In this document: positions 1 to 8,624 of the stretch, piece by piece | Layout: each line of letters starts with the position of its first letter | How positions within the stretch are numbered: the stretch's first letter is position 1 | Translations under genes and position numbers: made by a program | DNA from: Gelria sp. | Lineage (GTDB): Bacteria; Bacillota; Syntrophomonadia; Syntrophomonadales; Syntrophomonadaceae | Direction of reading: 5' to 3' | Assembly: GCA_012839665.1 (NCBI GenBank) | Contig: DUMX01000210.1 | Coordinates: 1 to 19,971 of the forward strand | Length of the DNA: 19,971 nucleotides | The notes under the pieces: generated by a model | Told to the model about the DNA's origin: nothing | Seen by the model: the letters and a program-made list of their open reading frames with translations, nothing else | Databases searched by the model: none

Positions 1-369
1 GTAAAAGACCAGAAATCAACGGCTTATACTGAAGAACCTGGTGCACCGGTGGCAGCCAATGGTAAAGAATATTTTATTGGTGGTATTGCCGTTCATCCCC
101 ACTACCCGGTAAACTCCGGTGGTGACCCGCGGGAACCGATACTGCCCTTTGGCACGGTAATTCACCTGGAAAAACCAATTAAGGTTCAGGGCCAGGAGTT
201 TAAAATCCTGCGAGTGATGGATACCGGAGATATCAACTATGGTCTGTGGCCTAATTATCCTTACTGGTTTGATGTTTATTACGGTACCGGAAATTTTTAT
301 AATAACCGGGATGCCCGCGATTATGGAACACCCCTGGTTAATTACTGCTGGTATGAGGAGTGGCGCTAA
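1..369 (+). CDS. 3D-domain protein, C-terminal fragment (5' end outside window)
   Basis: The reading frame is open from the first base, so this is the C-terminal ~122 residues of a longer gene. The GTG at 49 has no convincing Shine-Dalgarno and is probably internal. The fragment carries the signature of the 3D (three-aspartate) double-psi beta-barrel: a segment reading LPFGTVIHL, then VMDTGDINYG, then WFDVYYG. In known 3D proteins (YocH, YabE, MltA-like enzymes) these are the 'PLGT', 'DTGG' and 'DIYF/DLFF' motifs, and the family acts on or near peptidoglycan outside the cell. The missing N-terminus would be expected to hold a signal peptide and possibly other wall-binding domains. It is the only plus-strand gene here and converges on the macrodomain gene with 28 bases between stop codons. 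The domain call is by motif only; the substrate cannot be stated. Confidence 0.7.
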   Translation, partial: VKDQKSTAYTEEPGAPVAANGKEYFIGGIAVHPHYPVNSGGDPREPILPFGTVIHLEKPIKVQGQEFKILRVMDTGDINYGLWPNYPYWFDVYYGTGNFYNNRDARDYGTPLVNYCWYEEWR

Positions 370-397
370 TATGAATTAAAAATTGTCGTGGAACCTT

Positions 398-919
398 CTA
401 TAAGTTTTCCTTGAGATAACGTTCATGCACTTGTAAAGTTTTCTTATCATAGAGTACGAAGCGAATCTTTTTAACGTATTTCAAATCAGCTCTACTTTCA
501 ACAATGGTTTTCATAGCCACCTTAGCCGCTTCTTCCAGGGGGTAACCAAATATCCCCGTAGAAATTGCGGGAAAGGCAATAGAGTCAATTTCATACCGTT
601 CTGCCAGTTTTAAGGCATTGCGATAGCAGTTAGCCAGTAATTCCGCTTCCGGCCGGTTAACCCCATAAACTGGACCCAGACAGTGGATTACATAACGGTT
701 GGGCAGATTATGGCCACCGGTAATTACTGCCTGCCCGGGCTCAATCGGTCCTAGAGGTACGGCCTCTTTTTCCAGTTCGGGACCAGCTGCCCGGTGAATG
801 GCTCCAGCCACTCCCCCACCCTTGCGCAACTGGGCATTAGCTGCATTTACTATGGCCGTAGTATCCGGCTGATTAGCTATATCACCCTGAATCAGCTCTA
901 TTTCTACTCCAGATTTCAT
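398..919 (-). CDS. Macrodomain protein (ADP-ribose / O-acetyl-ADP-ribose binding or hydrolase)
   Basis: A single-domain macro protein of 173 aa, the usual size for free-standing bacterial macrodomains. Visible landmarks are QGDI at 11-14, the NAAN ADP-ribose motif at 25-28, the glycine-rich GGGVAGAIH at 34-42 and the phosphate-binding loop STGIFGYP at 120-127. Proteins of this fold bind ADP-ribose and many remove it from proteins, nucleic acids or O-acetyl-ADP-ribose. In MacroD/YmdB-type hydrolases the loop reads GGVDGAIH with a conserved Asp; here that position is Ala38, so the protein is closer to the GGGVAxAI subclass and its activity is uncertain. The start at 919 is supported by TAAGGAGG on the minus strand about ten bases upstream. 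It follows jetC by 39 bases with no terminator between, so co-transcription with the Wadjet operon is likely. A housekeeping role unrelated to defence remains possible. Confidence 0.9.
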   Translation of the reverse strand: MKSGVEIELIQGDIANQPDTTAIVNAANAQLRKGGGVAGAIHRAAGPELEKEAVPLGPIEPGQAVITGGHNLPNRYVIHCLGPVYGVNRPEAELLANCYRNALKLAERYEIDSIAFPAISTGIFGYPLEEAAKVAMKTIVESRADLKYVKKIRFVLYDKKTLQVHERYLKENL

Positions 920-958
920 AATAAAAATACCTCCTTAGAATTGTTATCTTGGTATCAC

Positions 959-3900
959 TCAAAATAAGGATACCTGGTTATACTCGCCTAATCTTTCTAA
1001 CGCCTGGGGGTCATGGTCCTGGAAGTAGGCTTTTTTAATCTCTTTTTCTTTGGTCATAATTAATTTATCACTTTCTTCTGCTTGACGAAGGCGACAACTG
1101 TACACCACCGGAAAATAGTTGCGGATGAAATTTCCTTCGGTATGGGCAGTAAGGGCAATAATTTGGAAACCTAACTGCTCGGCCACAAAAAATACTGGTT
1201 CCAGCACGTGATCACTGGAGGCCTTACCAAAAGGATTATCTAGTATTACGCTGCGGTGGCGTTTAAGATTACTATTAATGTATTGCCTTTTTTCTGCCAA
1301 ATAATTTAAAATGCCCAAGAAAAGCGTCATGTTCTTACTCCATTTTTCCCCGCCACTCCAGCGGTTGGACTCTTCCCAAGAATGGATACCACCGCTTACT
1401 TTACCATCGTTACTCACCTTACGGCATCTAACCTTGATGGTTTCATTTTTCATTACTGCTCGCAACAGTTGTTTAGATTGCAGCCATTTTTCTATGGCTT
1501 TTCTTACCCTGGTCGCATCTTCCTGACCTGATTCATCTTTAAACCGGCTATCTTCCAGTTCTCCTAGCATCCAGTAGATTTGCCGGCGTAGTTCTTTTTT
1601 ACCCTCTTCTTCCTGCCAGTCTGGTACGTGAAAAATAAAAATATCCTTCCATTTATCATCCACTTTCACCCTGGTCTTTTTGGGCAGTTGTTCTAATTCC
1701 ACTTTGATACTTCGTAAATGGTCATGTAAATAGGAAATAAAATGTTCTAACTCTGTATCGTGCTTTCGCAAATCCCCCTCAATAATCATGATAATATGCC
1801 GAATAAACCTTTGCATACGTTGATGCCATTCCACAACTTCAGTATAATTTTTGTTACTTCTCAATCCGCCTATAACGTCCTGACGTACACGTATATCTTT
1901 TACTTCCCCATTACAGTACTCTATTAGCTGCTGGCGCAGTTCTTCAATATGTTGCTGCTCCTGGTTTACCTGTTGTTCCCCACTTGCCAACTGTTCAAAC
2001 AACTGTTCCAGTATTTTTTCCCTTTGATAAGGGTAGTTGGCCCGTACCCTTTCTTCCAAAATGGCCACCTCTATATGGTCGGCTAAAAAGCCATAGCGTT
2101 CATTTTTCCCTTTAATCTCGTTGTAAAGGTTGTTTAATAGCTTTTCTTGCTGCTGTAGTTGGTGTTGCCGCTGGAGCAATACTTGTTTCTCAGCAGCCAG
2201 TGTTTTTTCTTCGGCCTTTAGTTTTTCCCGCATTATATCCAAGGGCTGGTCAAATTGATCCACCGGCACAGAAGGAAACTCCTGGGTAAAAATTTCTTTA
2301 TGAGTACTTATAGCCGATTCTTTGGCGGTTTGTTCCTCTTGTAGTCGCTGATAATCTGCTTTAATAGGAGTCATTTTTTTTGCCAACCGATTTTTATCCT
2401 GGACCAGTTTCCAAAGTTCTTGCTCACCATAAGGTGGAAATTCCAGGTCTTCATCAATTGCCCCGGGGATACTTTCTCGGACCAGCTTTAATTCATTTTG
2501 TTGGGTATCAATATCCTGGCGGCACCTTTCAAGGTTAGACTGGATAGTTTGCCAGTTGTCATGTTCTTTGGCTAAAGCAGCTTCTAAATTCCTTTGGCGG
2601 GATTTTAAAGGGAGTAATAGAAAGTCTGAAAAAACCGGTTCTAAATGCTGCACACTTTTGTAGTCTTCATTCGCCTGCAAAAGCGCCAGTTCTTTTTTCA
2701 AACCACCTATTTCAATCTTAAAATCACCGATAACCTCCTGATGGAAACGGTAGTTGCGGTCCAAGCGACTATGTTCCCGGTCATACTCCCGTTGTTGCTG
2801 CTGCCAGTGATGTTTTTCTATTTGGGCGCCTTCGTTGATGCCCTTTTGTTCCAGGTAGAGCTGGCCATCCAGCAACCTTTTTTCTATAGCACTCTTTTCC
2901 CTTTCCGCCTCCTGCAAACGCTCTTGATATAGTTGATGTTCCCGCTCCGTATGTTTTAATTGTTCTTCTGCCAGGGTCAAGTCGTGGTGGTATTGCTCAG
3001 TCTGGGCAGATAAATCTATCTGCTGCTGTTTTAGTTCTTTGTAAGTGGTAAAGGGGTAAGATTGGTAGAATGTCCGCACCTGGGACAGCAAATTACTCGT
3101 CTTTTCGTAGGCTTGTTCACATTGTTCCCGCTGTTGTTTAGTTTCTGCCGCTTGCGCAGAAACCTGCTCTTTCCAGGCCGAGAATTGCTCCTGGTATATA
3201 TTGGTCTGCCAGTTTGCGGGTTCAATAACGTCTAAATCTATTGGTTGTCCGTCCAACAGCGCCCGGGCTTGCAACGAGGACATAACAATTATGGGGTGGG
3301 TCAGTTTCTCCCGCTGGGGTTCCAGGTTTTTAATTAGTTTTTCAGTATCAGCTGCAGCGGTAATTAGCGTTATGGGCCACAAGAAAAAGGAGCCGCTGCC
3401 GTAATTACCGTTTTGCAGTGCCCGCTCAATAAAAGAGCTGCCCAACTCCAGATAGGGAAACTGCGACTGCCACCGCGATGCCAACTTTTCCAGCAATGGA
3501 TCAGCAGTAAAGATTTGCTGTTGGCTGTAATCATCCACAAAGCGGAAGGCCAATCGTTCTTGTTCTAATAAGTCTTGTTTTTGCTTGTTTAAATACTCCA
3601 CCGTTTCTTCCAATTGGGCAATAAGTGAAGCTTCATTTTTATATGGTGAGCTAAACTGGGCAAGATCAGGGTTGTTGTTGATTAACTGTTCCTTCAGGCG
3701 CTCGGCCGCTGTTTCGATGTTTTGAATATTTGTGCTCACCCGAGTCAGTTGGTTATTTATCTGAGCTATAGTGCTGGACTTTTCCTTAATTAACTCTTCT
3801 AAATATTCCTGCTGTTGGTTTAACTCCCGCAATTTTTGGTTGAAATCCCACTGGTTGGTTTCCAATTGAGCGGCCTTTTTTTCCAACTGGGGTAAAGCCT

Positions 3901-5380
3901 GTTCCACCTGTTCTTCATCAGGGTTAATTAATATATGTTTTTTCAACTCTTGCATCAAAGTATCGGTAGATTTAATTTCTTGTTGACAGGTAGCTATGTG
4001 GACAATGGCATCGTTTAGCTTTTTTTGTAATACTTTTATTTGTTGCTGCAGTTCTTTTTGTTCTTGTTCATATTGCTCTATCTGTTGTTCTTTGACTTTT
4101 AAGTTCTGTTGTATATTTTGCTCTAATTGAACAAAATACCACTTAATTTGCCCTTTAACTAATGTTAATTCTCCCTCCAGTTTAGCTGTTTCCGGACTTT
4201 GCTGTAATTGTTGTAGCTGCTCCTCCAATACCAGTTTTTGTTGCTGATATTGGGCTAGTTTTTGTTTAATCTGAGCTACTTTTAAGGAATTATAGCGCCG
4301 CTCGGCATTTTCCCACTGTTTTTGATATTCAAAGTAGCGTTCAGCAATATCACTGTACTGAGCTTTTATTTCCTGGTGCTCTTGCTCCAACATCCTAATT
4401 TCTAGGGACCGGCCTTTACGCAGCAGCGCTTTTTGCGCAGCCAAACATTCTTGATGTTGCTTCTGCAAAGTTTCCAGTTGCCTGTCATTTTCCTCTTTTT
4501 CCGTGGTGGTCAAATGAAAAAAGGCTTTGGCCTGTTGTTTGTCCGCCAACCACCTTTGCTGCAATTGATCCAGCATTTTATAACGGGCGACAAAGTGGTT
4601 TACCCGTTCCTCAATATTCTTGTTTTCATCCAATTGCCTTTGTAATTGCTTATGTTCCTTGAAGCGGACACGTTGTTTGTCAAATAATTCCACAAAATCT
4701 TCGGTACTACTACTTGACAAGGCCTCTTCCACAGTAGGAATAAGCAGCCGATCTACCAGCTGAGTGGTAGTTTGACAGCCATCAAAAAATCTCTCCACAT
4801 CGCCCTCGGCCCCGTTGATGTCTACTATTTTTTTCCACTCTGTCGGAATAATTTTAAAGTTTTCCTCCAAATAACGATGGTAAGCAGCAATGGTGGGAAA
4901 TGTTTGGGCCAACATCGATTTTTGGGTCATATATTGGTAATAGTCTTGCATTTCACCCTGGGAAGCTGGTCGCAAAGCACCGTTTTGGGTACTGCGCACA
5001 AAGGGTAGTTTTTCAATGGCGTGTTTGTCTCCAGCCTCATATTCGTAGACATAGCGATGGGAAGCAAGTTGTTCATTTTTCATAAACAACGTCACCGCTG
5101 TTAAGGCGTAACGCCGGGGGGTTTGGTTCAATATCCATTCTATGGCTACATGGGCACTGTTGCCCTGTAGCAACAATGTATCTTTTAACTTTCTCGCGGG
5201 CAGTTCTTGGTGAGGTAATATCGTTTGAACAGCCGTTTGGACAAAAACGGTTTTACCTCCGCCATTTTCCAATAAAATGATTCCATTATTCCCATCAAAC
5301 TGAAAAATGTCATCATTAAATCGTTTGCCACCACCTTCAAAAATAACATTGGTAAACCTAATCTGTGATATTGCTGGCAT
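959..5380 (-). CDS. jetC: Wadjet system SMC-like ATPase JetC
   Basis: This is the MukB/MksB-like SMC motor of the Wadjet complex: with JetA and JetB it would load on DNA and extrude loops using ATP. The start is ATG 5380, because AGAAGGGGG lies nine bases upstream of it; the in-frame TTG at 5386 sits too close to that site. Length is 1473 aa. Counting from ATG 5380, the head's Walker A is G33-T44 (GIILLENGGGKT), the ABC signature SGGEK is 1342-1346, Walker B is VILDN with D1381-N1382, and the switch histidine is H1413 (LTAH). Between the head halves are two very long Gln/Glu-rich coiled-coil arms (about 240-610 and 735-1200) flanking a globular hinge at about 620-733. N1382 stands where most SMC/Rad50 proteins have the catalytic Glu. 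The gene overlaps the end of jetB by 23 bases. It is too long for, and lacks the neighbours of, sbcC or smc. Confidence 0.93.
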   Translation of the reverse strand: MPAISQIRFTNVIFEGGGKRFNDDIFQFDGNNGIILLENGGGKTVFVQTAVQTILPHQELPARKLKDTLLLQGNSAHVAIEWILNQTPRRYALTAVTLFMKNEQLASHRYVYEYEAGDKHAIEKLPFVRSTQNGALRPASQGEMQDYYQYMTQKSMLAQTFPTIAAYHRYLEENFKIIPTEWKKIVDINGAEGDVERFFDGCQTTTQLVDRLLIPTVEEALSSSSTEDFVELFDKQRVRFKEHKQLQRQLDENKNIEERVNHFVARYKMLDQLQQRWLADKQQAKAFFHLTTTEKEENDRQLETLQKQHQECLAAQKALLRKGRSLEIRMLEQEHQEIKAQYSDIAERYFEYQKQWENAERRYNSLKVAQIKQKLAQYQQQKLVLEEQLQQLQQSPETAKLEGELTLVKGQIKWYFVQLEQNIQQNLKVKEQQIEQYEQEQKELQQQIKVLQKKLNDAIVHIATCQQEIKSTDTLMQELKKHILINPDEEQVEQALPQLEKKAAQLETNQWDFNQKLRELNQQQEYLEELIKEKSSTIAQINNQLTRVSTNIQNIETAAERLKEQLINNNPDLAQFSSPYKNEASLIAQLEETVEYLNKQKQDLLEQERLAFRFVDDYSQQQIFTADPLLEKLASRWQSQFPYLELGSSFIERALQNGNYGSGSFFLWPITLITAAADTEKLIKNLEPQREKLTHPIIVMSSLQARALLDGQPIDLDVIEPANWQTNIYQEQFSAWKEQVSAQAAETKQQREQCEQAYEKTSNLLSQVRTFYQSYPFTTYKELKQQQIDLSAQTEQYHHDLTLAEEQLKHTEREHQLYQERLQEAEREKSAIEKRLLDGQLYLEQKGINEGAQIEKHHWQQQQREYDREHSRLDRNYRFHQEVIGDFKIEIGGLKKELALLQANEDYKSVQHLEPVFSDFLLLPLKSRQRNLEAALAKEHDNWQTIQSNLERCRQDIDTQQNELKLVRESIPGAIDEDLEFPPYGEQELWKLVQDKNRLAKKMTPIKADYQRLQEEQTAKESAISTHKEIFTQEFPSVPVDQFDQPLDIMREKLKAEEKTLAAEKQVLLQRQHQLQQQEKLLNNLYNEIKGKNERYGFLADHIEVAILEERVRANYPYQREKILEQLFEQLASGEQQVNQEQQHIEELRQQLIEYCNGEVKDIRVRQDVIGGLRSNKNYTEVVEWHQRMQRFIRHIIMIIEGDLRKHDTELEHFISYLHDHLRSIKVELEQLPKKTRVKVDDKWKDIFIFHVPDWQEEEGKKELRRQIYWMLGELEDSRFKDESGQEDATRVRKAIEKWLQSKQLLRAVMKNETIKVRCRKVSNDGKVSGGIHSWEESNRWSGGEKWSKNMTLFLGILNYLAEKRQYINSNLKRHRSVILDNPFGKASSDHVLEPVFFVAEQLGFQIIALTAHTEGNFIRNYFPVVYSCRLRQAEESDKLIMTKEKEIKKAYFQDHDPQALERLGEYNQVSLF

Positions 5381-6116
5381 CTTCAAATTCCCCCTTCTGG
5401 GCTTCAGTTTGGTAAATAAATTCTAAAATGCCCCGGTTATATTCCTCTTCCATATAGTAACGTTGTACAATAATTTTAGCCTTCTCGGTCAACTCCAGTT
5501 CGTAATTGCCAATGTCATTAATCAGTTCCTGAGCCTCTAAAAACCGCTTGACACTATCTAAAAAGCCCAACCGGCTATTGGTACGCCGGTCTTGACTCCG
5601 AGCGGTTTCTTTTAAATCATCCAGAGCATTCCATTTCTCTAAAACAGAACACCAGTTGTACAGATATTCCTTTTCTGCCGCCCGCAAAAGTTGTTGGTCG
5701 TGCTCCTTTAATGCCTGCAAACGCTCGTCTAAAAGTTCCAGCCATTGGCTGATGGAAATAAAGTCGATGGTAGGCTCTATAGTTTGGTAGCTGTTATAAA
5801 AAGCGCCAAATAACACAATGATAGCTACATACATCAAATAAATGTCATCATTGGTAGCGGTAGATTTTAAATACCATCGTTTTAGCGTTTCATTTTTAAT
5901 ATGGTGGGACGAACTCAGGGCTTTGGGAATAAGGTATAGATTATCCCCGGCAGAAATGACAACACACTCTACTTTGTCAGCAAATTGCTCTACCAAACCT
6001 CGTACGGCATCATCACTGAAGTATAACCGTAGTTCCTCTTCCCCGCCCTTGCCGTCAATACTCAGAGTGGTGAATATACTGAAGGCTTGCATTACTTGTT
6101 GCTGTTCATATAGCAT
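5358..6116 (-). CDS. jetB: Wadjet system JetB (MksE/KITE-like subunit)
   Basis: Position and character match JetB, the small KITE-type subunit that dimerises and bridges the JetA kleisin to the SMC heads. The frame is open back to 6266, but the best start is ATG 6116: it begins a segment (LYEQQQVMQAFSIFTTL) typical of the N-terminus, a GGAGCGGG-like ribosome binding site precedes it, and it overlaps the jetA stop by only 11 bases. This gives 252 aa. The protein is mainly helical with winged-helix-like segments and no enzyme motifs; one hydrophobic stretch (IYLMYVAIIVLFGAFYNSY) is probably buried core rather than a membrane span. It resembles, from memory, the family formerly named DUF6063 that accompanies DUF5716-type JetA. 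Identification rests mostly on operon context, as JetB proteins diverge quickly. Confidence 0.85.
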   Translation of the reverse strand: MLYEQQQVMQAFSIFTTLSIDGKGGEEELRLYFSDDAVRGLVEQFADKVECVVISAGDNLYLIPKALSSSHHIKNETLKRWYLKSTATNDDIYLMYVAIIVLFGAFYNSYQTIEPTIDFISISQWLELLDERLQALKEHDQQLLRAAEKEYLYNWCSVLEKWNALDDLKETARSQDRRTNSRLGFLDSVKRFLEAQELINDIGNYELELTEKAKIIVQRYYMEEEYNRGILEFIYQTEAQKGEFEDASNITD

Positions 6117-7617
6117 CTTTTTCCCGCTCCAATCGAAGTTTAAAATTCTGCATTTCATACCGCCGAGTAACCGCAATAATTTCCGGTTGCTCGGTGACAA
6201 TAATTTGCTTGACATCGTGGCCAAATACTCGGGGTGCGTTAGCAAAGGGAACGGTGTCCTGATCATTGCTAAAGTTAGTCAGGTTTAAGGGAGAAAATTG
6301 GTGCAGCAGTAACCAAAATTGGTAAAATGACCAGTGCTCCAGCATATACCCCTGACCGTTGCCTTCTAGTGCCTCTACCAGTTCTGCCAAGGTTAACTCC
6401 TCTAACCCTGCAAACAAATCGGCAATAGTTTCCATAATAAGGGTGAAGTTTTCCTGCTTTATTTTTTGTTCCTGTAGCTTTTGTTCCTCTGGTGATAACG
6501 ACAAAAATTGTTCACCGCTGTCTGTAGTCCGTTCTCCAGCTATATACTGGGGTTCAAACGCTGTTAATGCAGACCACCCCTGGTATTTTTCTAACGATAA
6601 AAAAGGCTTGACCAACCGACGGGCAGCCTGTAAGGGTAGCGGAGTAGTCACTAATTTGGACACTATTTCCTGGTCAAAATTAAAGGAATCTATAGCTACA
6701 AAGTAAAGAGATTCGCGAGCAGACTTTAAAACCGTGGTGTTCAATTCTATCGATTGTTTCAACAACAAACTATGCAGGTGACGTACCTCGCCCAACTCAA
6801 TATCAATTTGCAATATCAGTTGGTAGGCTTTCTCATCCCGCTGGTCAGTCCGTTGGTAGCCTAGCCGGTCCCTGGTTTCTTGCACAAAGGCTTGCAGCTC
6901 GGCAAACTCTTCGTTTTCCCGACGCAGACGCTGATAGACATCGGCAATGGTTTGTTCGTAGCGCTGGTAGGTTTCTTCAGATATGATGTTGCGTTGAATT
7001 TCTTGTTTTACCTTGACAATGCGTTGTTGCAGTTGTTCGACGTTCATGCGCATTTCATCGATTTGTCTGAGGGCGCTGGTAAATTCGCCTTTTTCCAACT
7101 GCTTACGCAGCAACAGTTGGTTAATTGAAAGTTGAAATTCACTGAAAAACTCTTTAGTGGCAAATACCAATTCCAAGCCATGGTCATCCAACACGTAGTA
7201 TTGGCTGTGGGCATTTAAATCGTGTTTGGCCCCTTTTAAATAGGAATAGGAAACTTCTTCGGTTTTACCCGTTTCCCAATTGTAAAAAACATGGGTACAT
7301 CTCTTCCCGCCTGGCGGGCGGAAGGTGTTAATAATAGTGCGAGCCAAATTTTCATATTCCTGAGCGTCCAGTAAAAGCTCGTTACCCACAAGGCCTGAAT
7401 AATACCTGGCCAGTTCTCTAGCCCCAGCCTTTTTCCTCATTAGCATTTGCTCAAAGAAAAAAAGTAACATTAACATACCCAGGCCATAATAATCGATGGG
7501 TCTGCCGTTTTTATCTTTACCTTGTTTATTTCTAAGCCTATAAAGAGGTTCAAATAAACCTAGGCGATGTATCCGTTCACGATAACCAGAGGTAATATTT
7601 TTTAGGTGGTCTTCCAT
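6106..7617 (-). CDS. jetA: Wadjet system JetA (kleisin-like subunit, former DUF5716 type)
   Basis: JetA is the kleisin/MukF-MksF-like subunit linking the two JetC heads. The start is ATG 7617, with GGAGGG six bases upstream; the earlier in-frame ATG at 7632 has no ribosome binding site. Length is 503 aa. The N-terminal ~150 residues are globular and likely winged-helix, with FRPPGGKR at about 99-106. The segment around 146-190 (DDHGLELVFATKEFFSEFQLS, then EKGEFTSAL) is, to my recollection, the characteristic conserved core of the Wadjet JetA family once called DUF5716. Residues ~180-280 form a predicted coiled coil and the C-terminal ~150 residues are a second globular region. No catalytic motifs are seen, as expected for a structural subunit. 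The gene overlaps jetD by 16 bases and jetB by 11, so the subunits are probably translationally coupled. Confidence 0.88.
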   Translation of the reverse strand: MEDHLKNITSGYRERIHRLGLFEPLYRLRNKQGKDKNGRPIDYYGLGMLMLLFFFEQMLMRKKAGARELARYYSGLVGNELLLDAQEYENLARTIINTFRPPGGKRCTHVFYNWETGKTEEVSYSYLKGAKHDLNAHSQYYVLDDHGLELVFATKEFFSEFQLSINQLLLRKQLEKGEFTSALRQIDEMRMNVEQLQQRIVKVKQEIQRNIISEETYQRYEQTIADVYQRLRRENEEFAELQAFVQETRDRLGYQRTDQRDEKAYQLILQIDIELGEVRHLHSLLLKQSIELNTTVLKSARESLYFVAIDSFNFDQEIVSKLVTTPLPLQAARRLVKPFLSLEKYQGWSALTAFEPQYIAGERTTDSGEQFLSLSPEEQKLQEQKIKQENFTLIMETIADLFAGLEELTLAELVEALEGNGQGYMLEHWSFYQFWLLLHQFSPLNLTNFSNDQDTVPFANAPRVFGHDVKQIIVTEQPEIIAVTRRYEMQNFKLRLEREKDAI

Positions 7618-8624
7618 GGGGTGTCCCTCCATATGGTTTGCAGTTCGTCAGCAGATAAAGCCTCCTGGGGATAGTACCGACCTTCCGTTAGCAGGTTTTG
7701 TAGCTGTTGTTTTTCCGGCTCTTGAAAGTAAGCCGAAAAATGTTCCAACGCTTGTTGATCCAGGCGCTGGGTCTCTTTTCCGTACTCCGCTTTTTTGGTT
7801 AAAAGTGCTCGATAAAAAGCCACCGCCGGTTGCACTTTTATTTTTTTGTTGGTTCCCCACCAAATGCTAATTCCTTCGGGATCTAAATCTCCAAAATAAA
7901 AAATTTTATGTTCGCTGTCAGGCAAATTGAGCTGTTTAGGCAAATTGTGAATATTGGCCGCAATTTGCCATCCGCCGCCATATATTAGTGATGTAAACGG
8001 TGTAGTCAAAAGCATATCAGATAAGGCGTAGTAAGTGGTTTTGTTTTCCACCACCAGGTGCAGGTGGCATTGTGCAGTAAACTGAGTTGGAGAAACAGCA
8101 AACATCAGTGGTTCGGGGTTTTTTTCTATTTTAAGGAGTTCTGCAATATCTAACCGCTCCAGTAACTTTAACCCGGCTCCCTCTAACCATTTTTCATCTG
8201 TCACCAGCTCATATGAACGCTGGGGTAGAGAAGCAGGTTGTTGCGGAATGCCATTATTTTTAAAATAATGGTCTATCTTTTTAATGTAAGGATAATCATT
8301 GTGCCATTCTTTAGCACTTAGTTTATAATAAGGTTCTAAATTCAACAAGGGGTGAATAGTAAGCTGCAGTTGTTTTATTTCTTCCCTATGGGATGCATTT
8401 AACCTGTTTTTACTGATATTATATTTATTAGCCAAAGCAGGGGTTTTGCCATTTTCCCCTGCCGACTGTACCCTGGTCAATACCCTCTGGGCTTCCAGTG
8501 CCAATATGGCGTTAGCAAATTCCTCATAACTGGTAGCCCCGGGACAAGCTTGTTCAATTTTAATCAAGGTAATACGTGCATTGCGATAGGATTTTAAAAA
8601 ACTTGCTATTTTAGCCTGTATCAT
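7602..8624 (-). CDS. jetD: Wadjet system nuclease JetD (Toprim / DUF2220 type)
   Basis: JetD is the nuclease that cuts DNA recognised by the JetABC SMC complex. The start is ATG 8624, preceded by AAAAGGGTG; the open frame extends to 8684, but those extra codons run into the terminator region and lack a site. Length is 340 aa. The N-terminal ~90 residues look winged-helix (DUF3322-like part). The C-terminal half is a Toprim domain: E193 in VVENKTTYYAL, a glycine turn GGG at 216-218, and the metal-binding D246-x-D248 with E250 in YFGDLDPEGI. All expected acidic residues are present, so the nuclease appears intact. This fold is related to topoisomerase VI A/Spo11. It is the first gene of the operon; I see no textbook sigma-A promoter in the short gap after the iorB terminator, only AT-rich sequence near 8650-8670. 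Confidence 0.92.
   Translation of the reverse strand: MIQAKIASFLKSYRNARITLIKIEQACPGATSYEEFANAILALEAQRVLTRVQSAGENGKTPALANKYNISKNRLNASHREEIKQLQLTIHPLLNLEPYYKLSAKEWHNDYPYIKKIDHYFKNNGIPQQPASLPQRSYELVTDEKWLEGAGLKLLERLDIAELLKIEKNPEPLMFAVSPTQFTAQCHLHLVVENKTTYYALSDMLLTTPFTSLIYGGGWQIAANIHNLPKQLNLPDSEHKIFYFGDLDPEGISIWWGTNKKIKVQPAVAFYRALLTKKAEYGKETQRLDQQALEHFSAYFQEPEKQQLQNLLTEGRYYPQEALSADELQTIWRDTPWKTT

Noticed and set aside
5381..5386. TTG at 5386 as the jetC start
   Set aside because: It lies only three bases from the GGGGG site; ATG 5380 has the proper spacing.
6117..6266. ATG 6266 as the jetB start (302 aa)
   Set aside because: It would overlap jetA by 161 bases and adds 50 residues unlike the family; ATG 6116 has a site and minimal overlap.
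5842..6288. A 148-codon plus-strand open frame across jetB/jetA, and similar ones elsewhere (for example 1311-1526, 6359-6706, 15462-15917)
   Set aside because: They lie opposite well-supported genes, have low-complexity or Ser-rich translations and no family resemblance, so they are frame shadows.
959..7617. A housekeeping MukBEF or MksBEF condensin rather than a defence system
   Set aside because: A Toprim nuclease (JetD) leads the operon and overlaps jetA, which marks the Wadjet set; plain MukBEF loci lack it.
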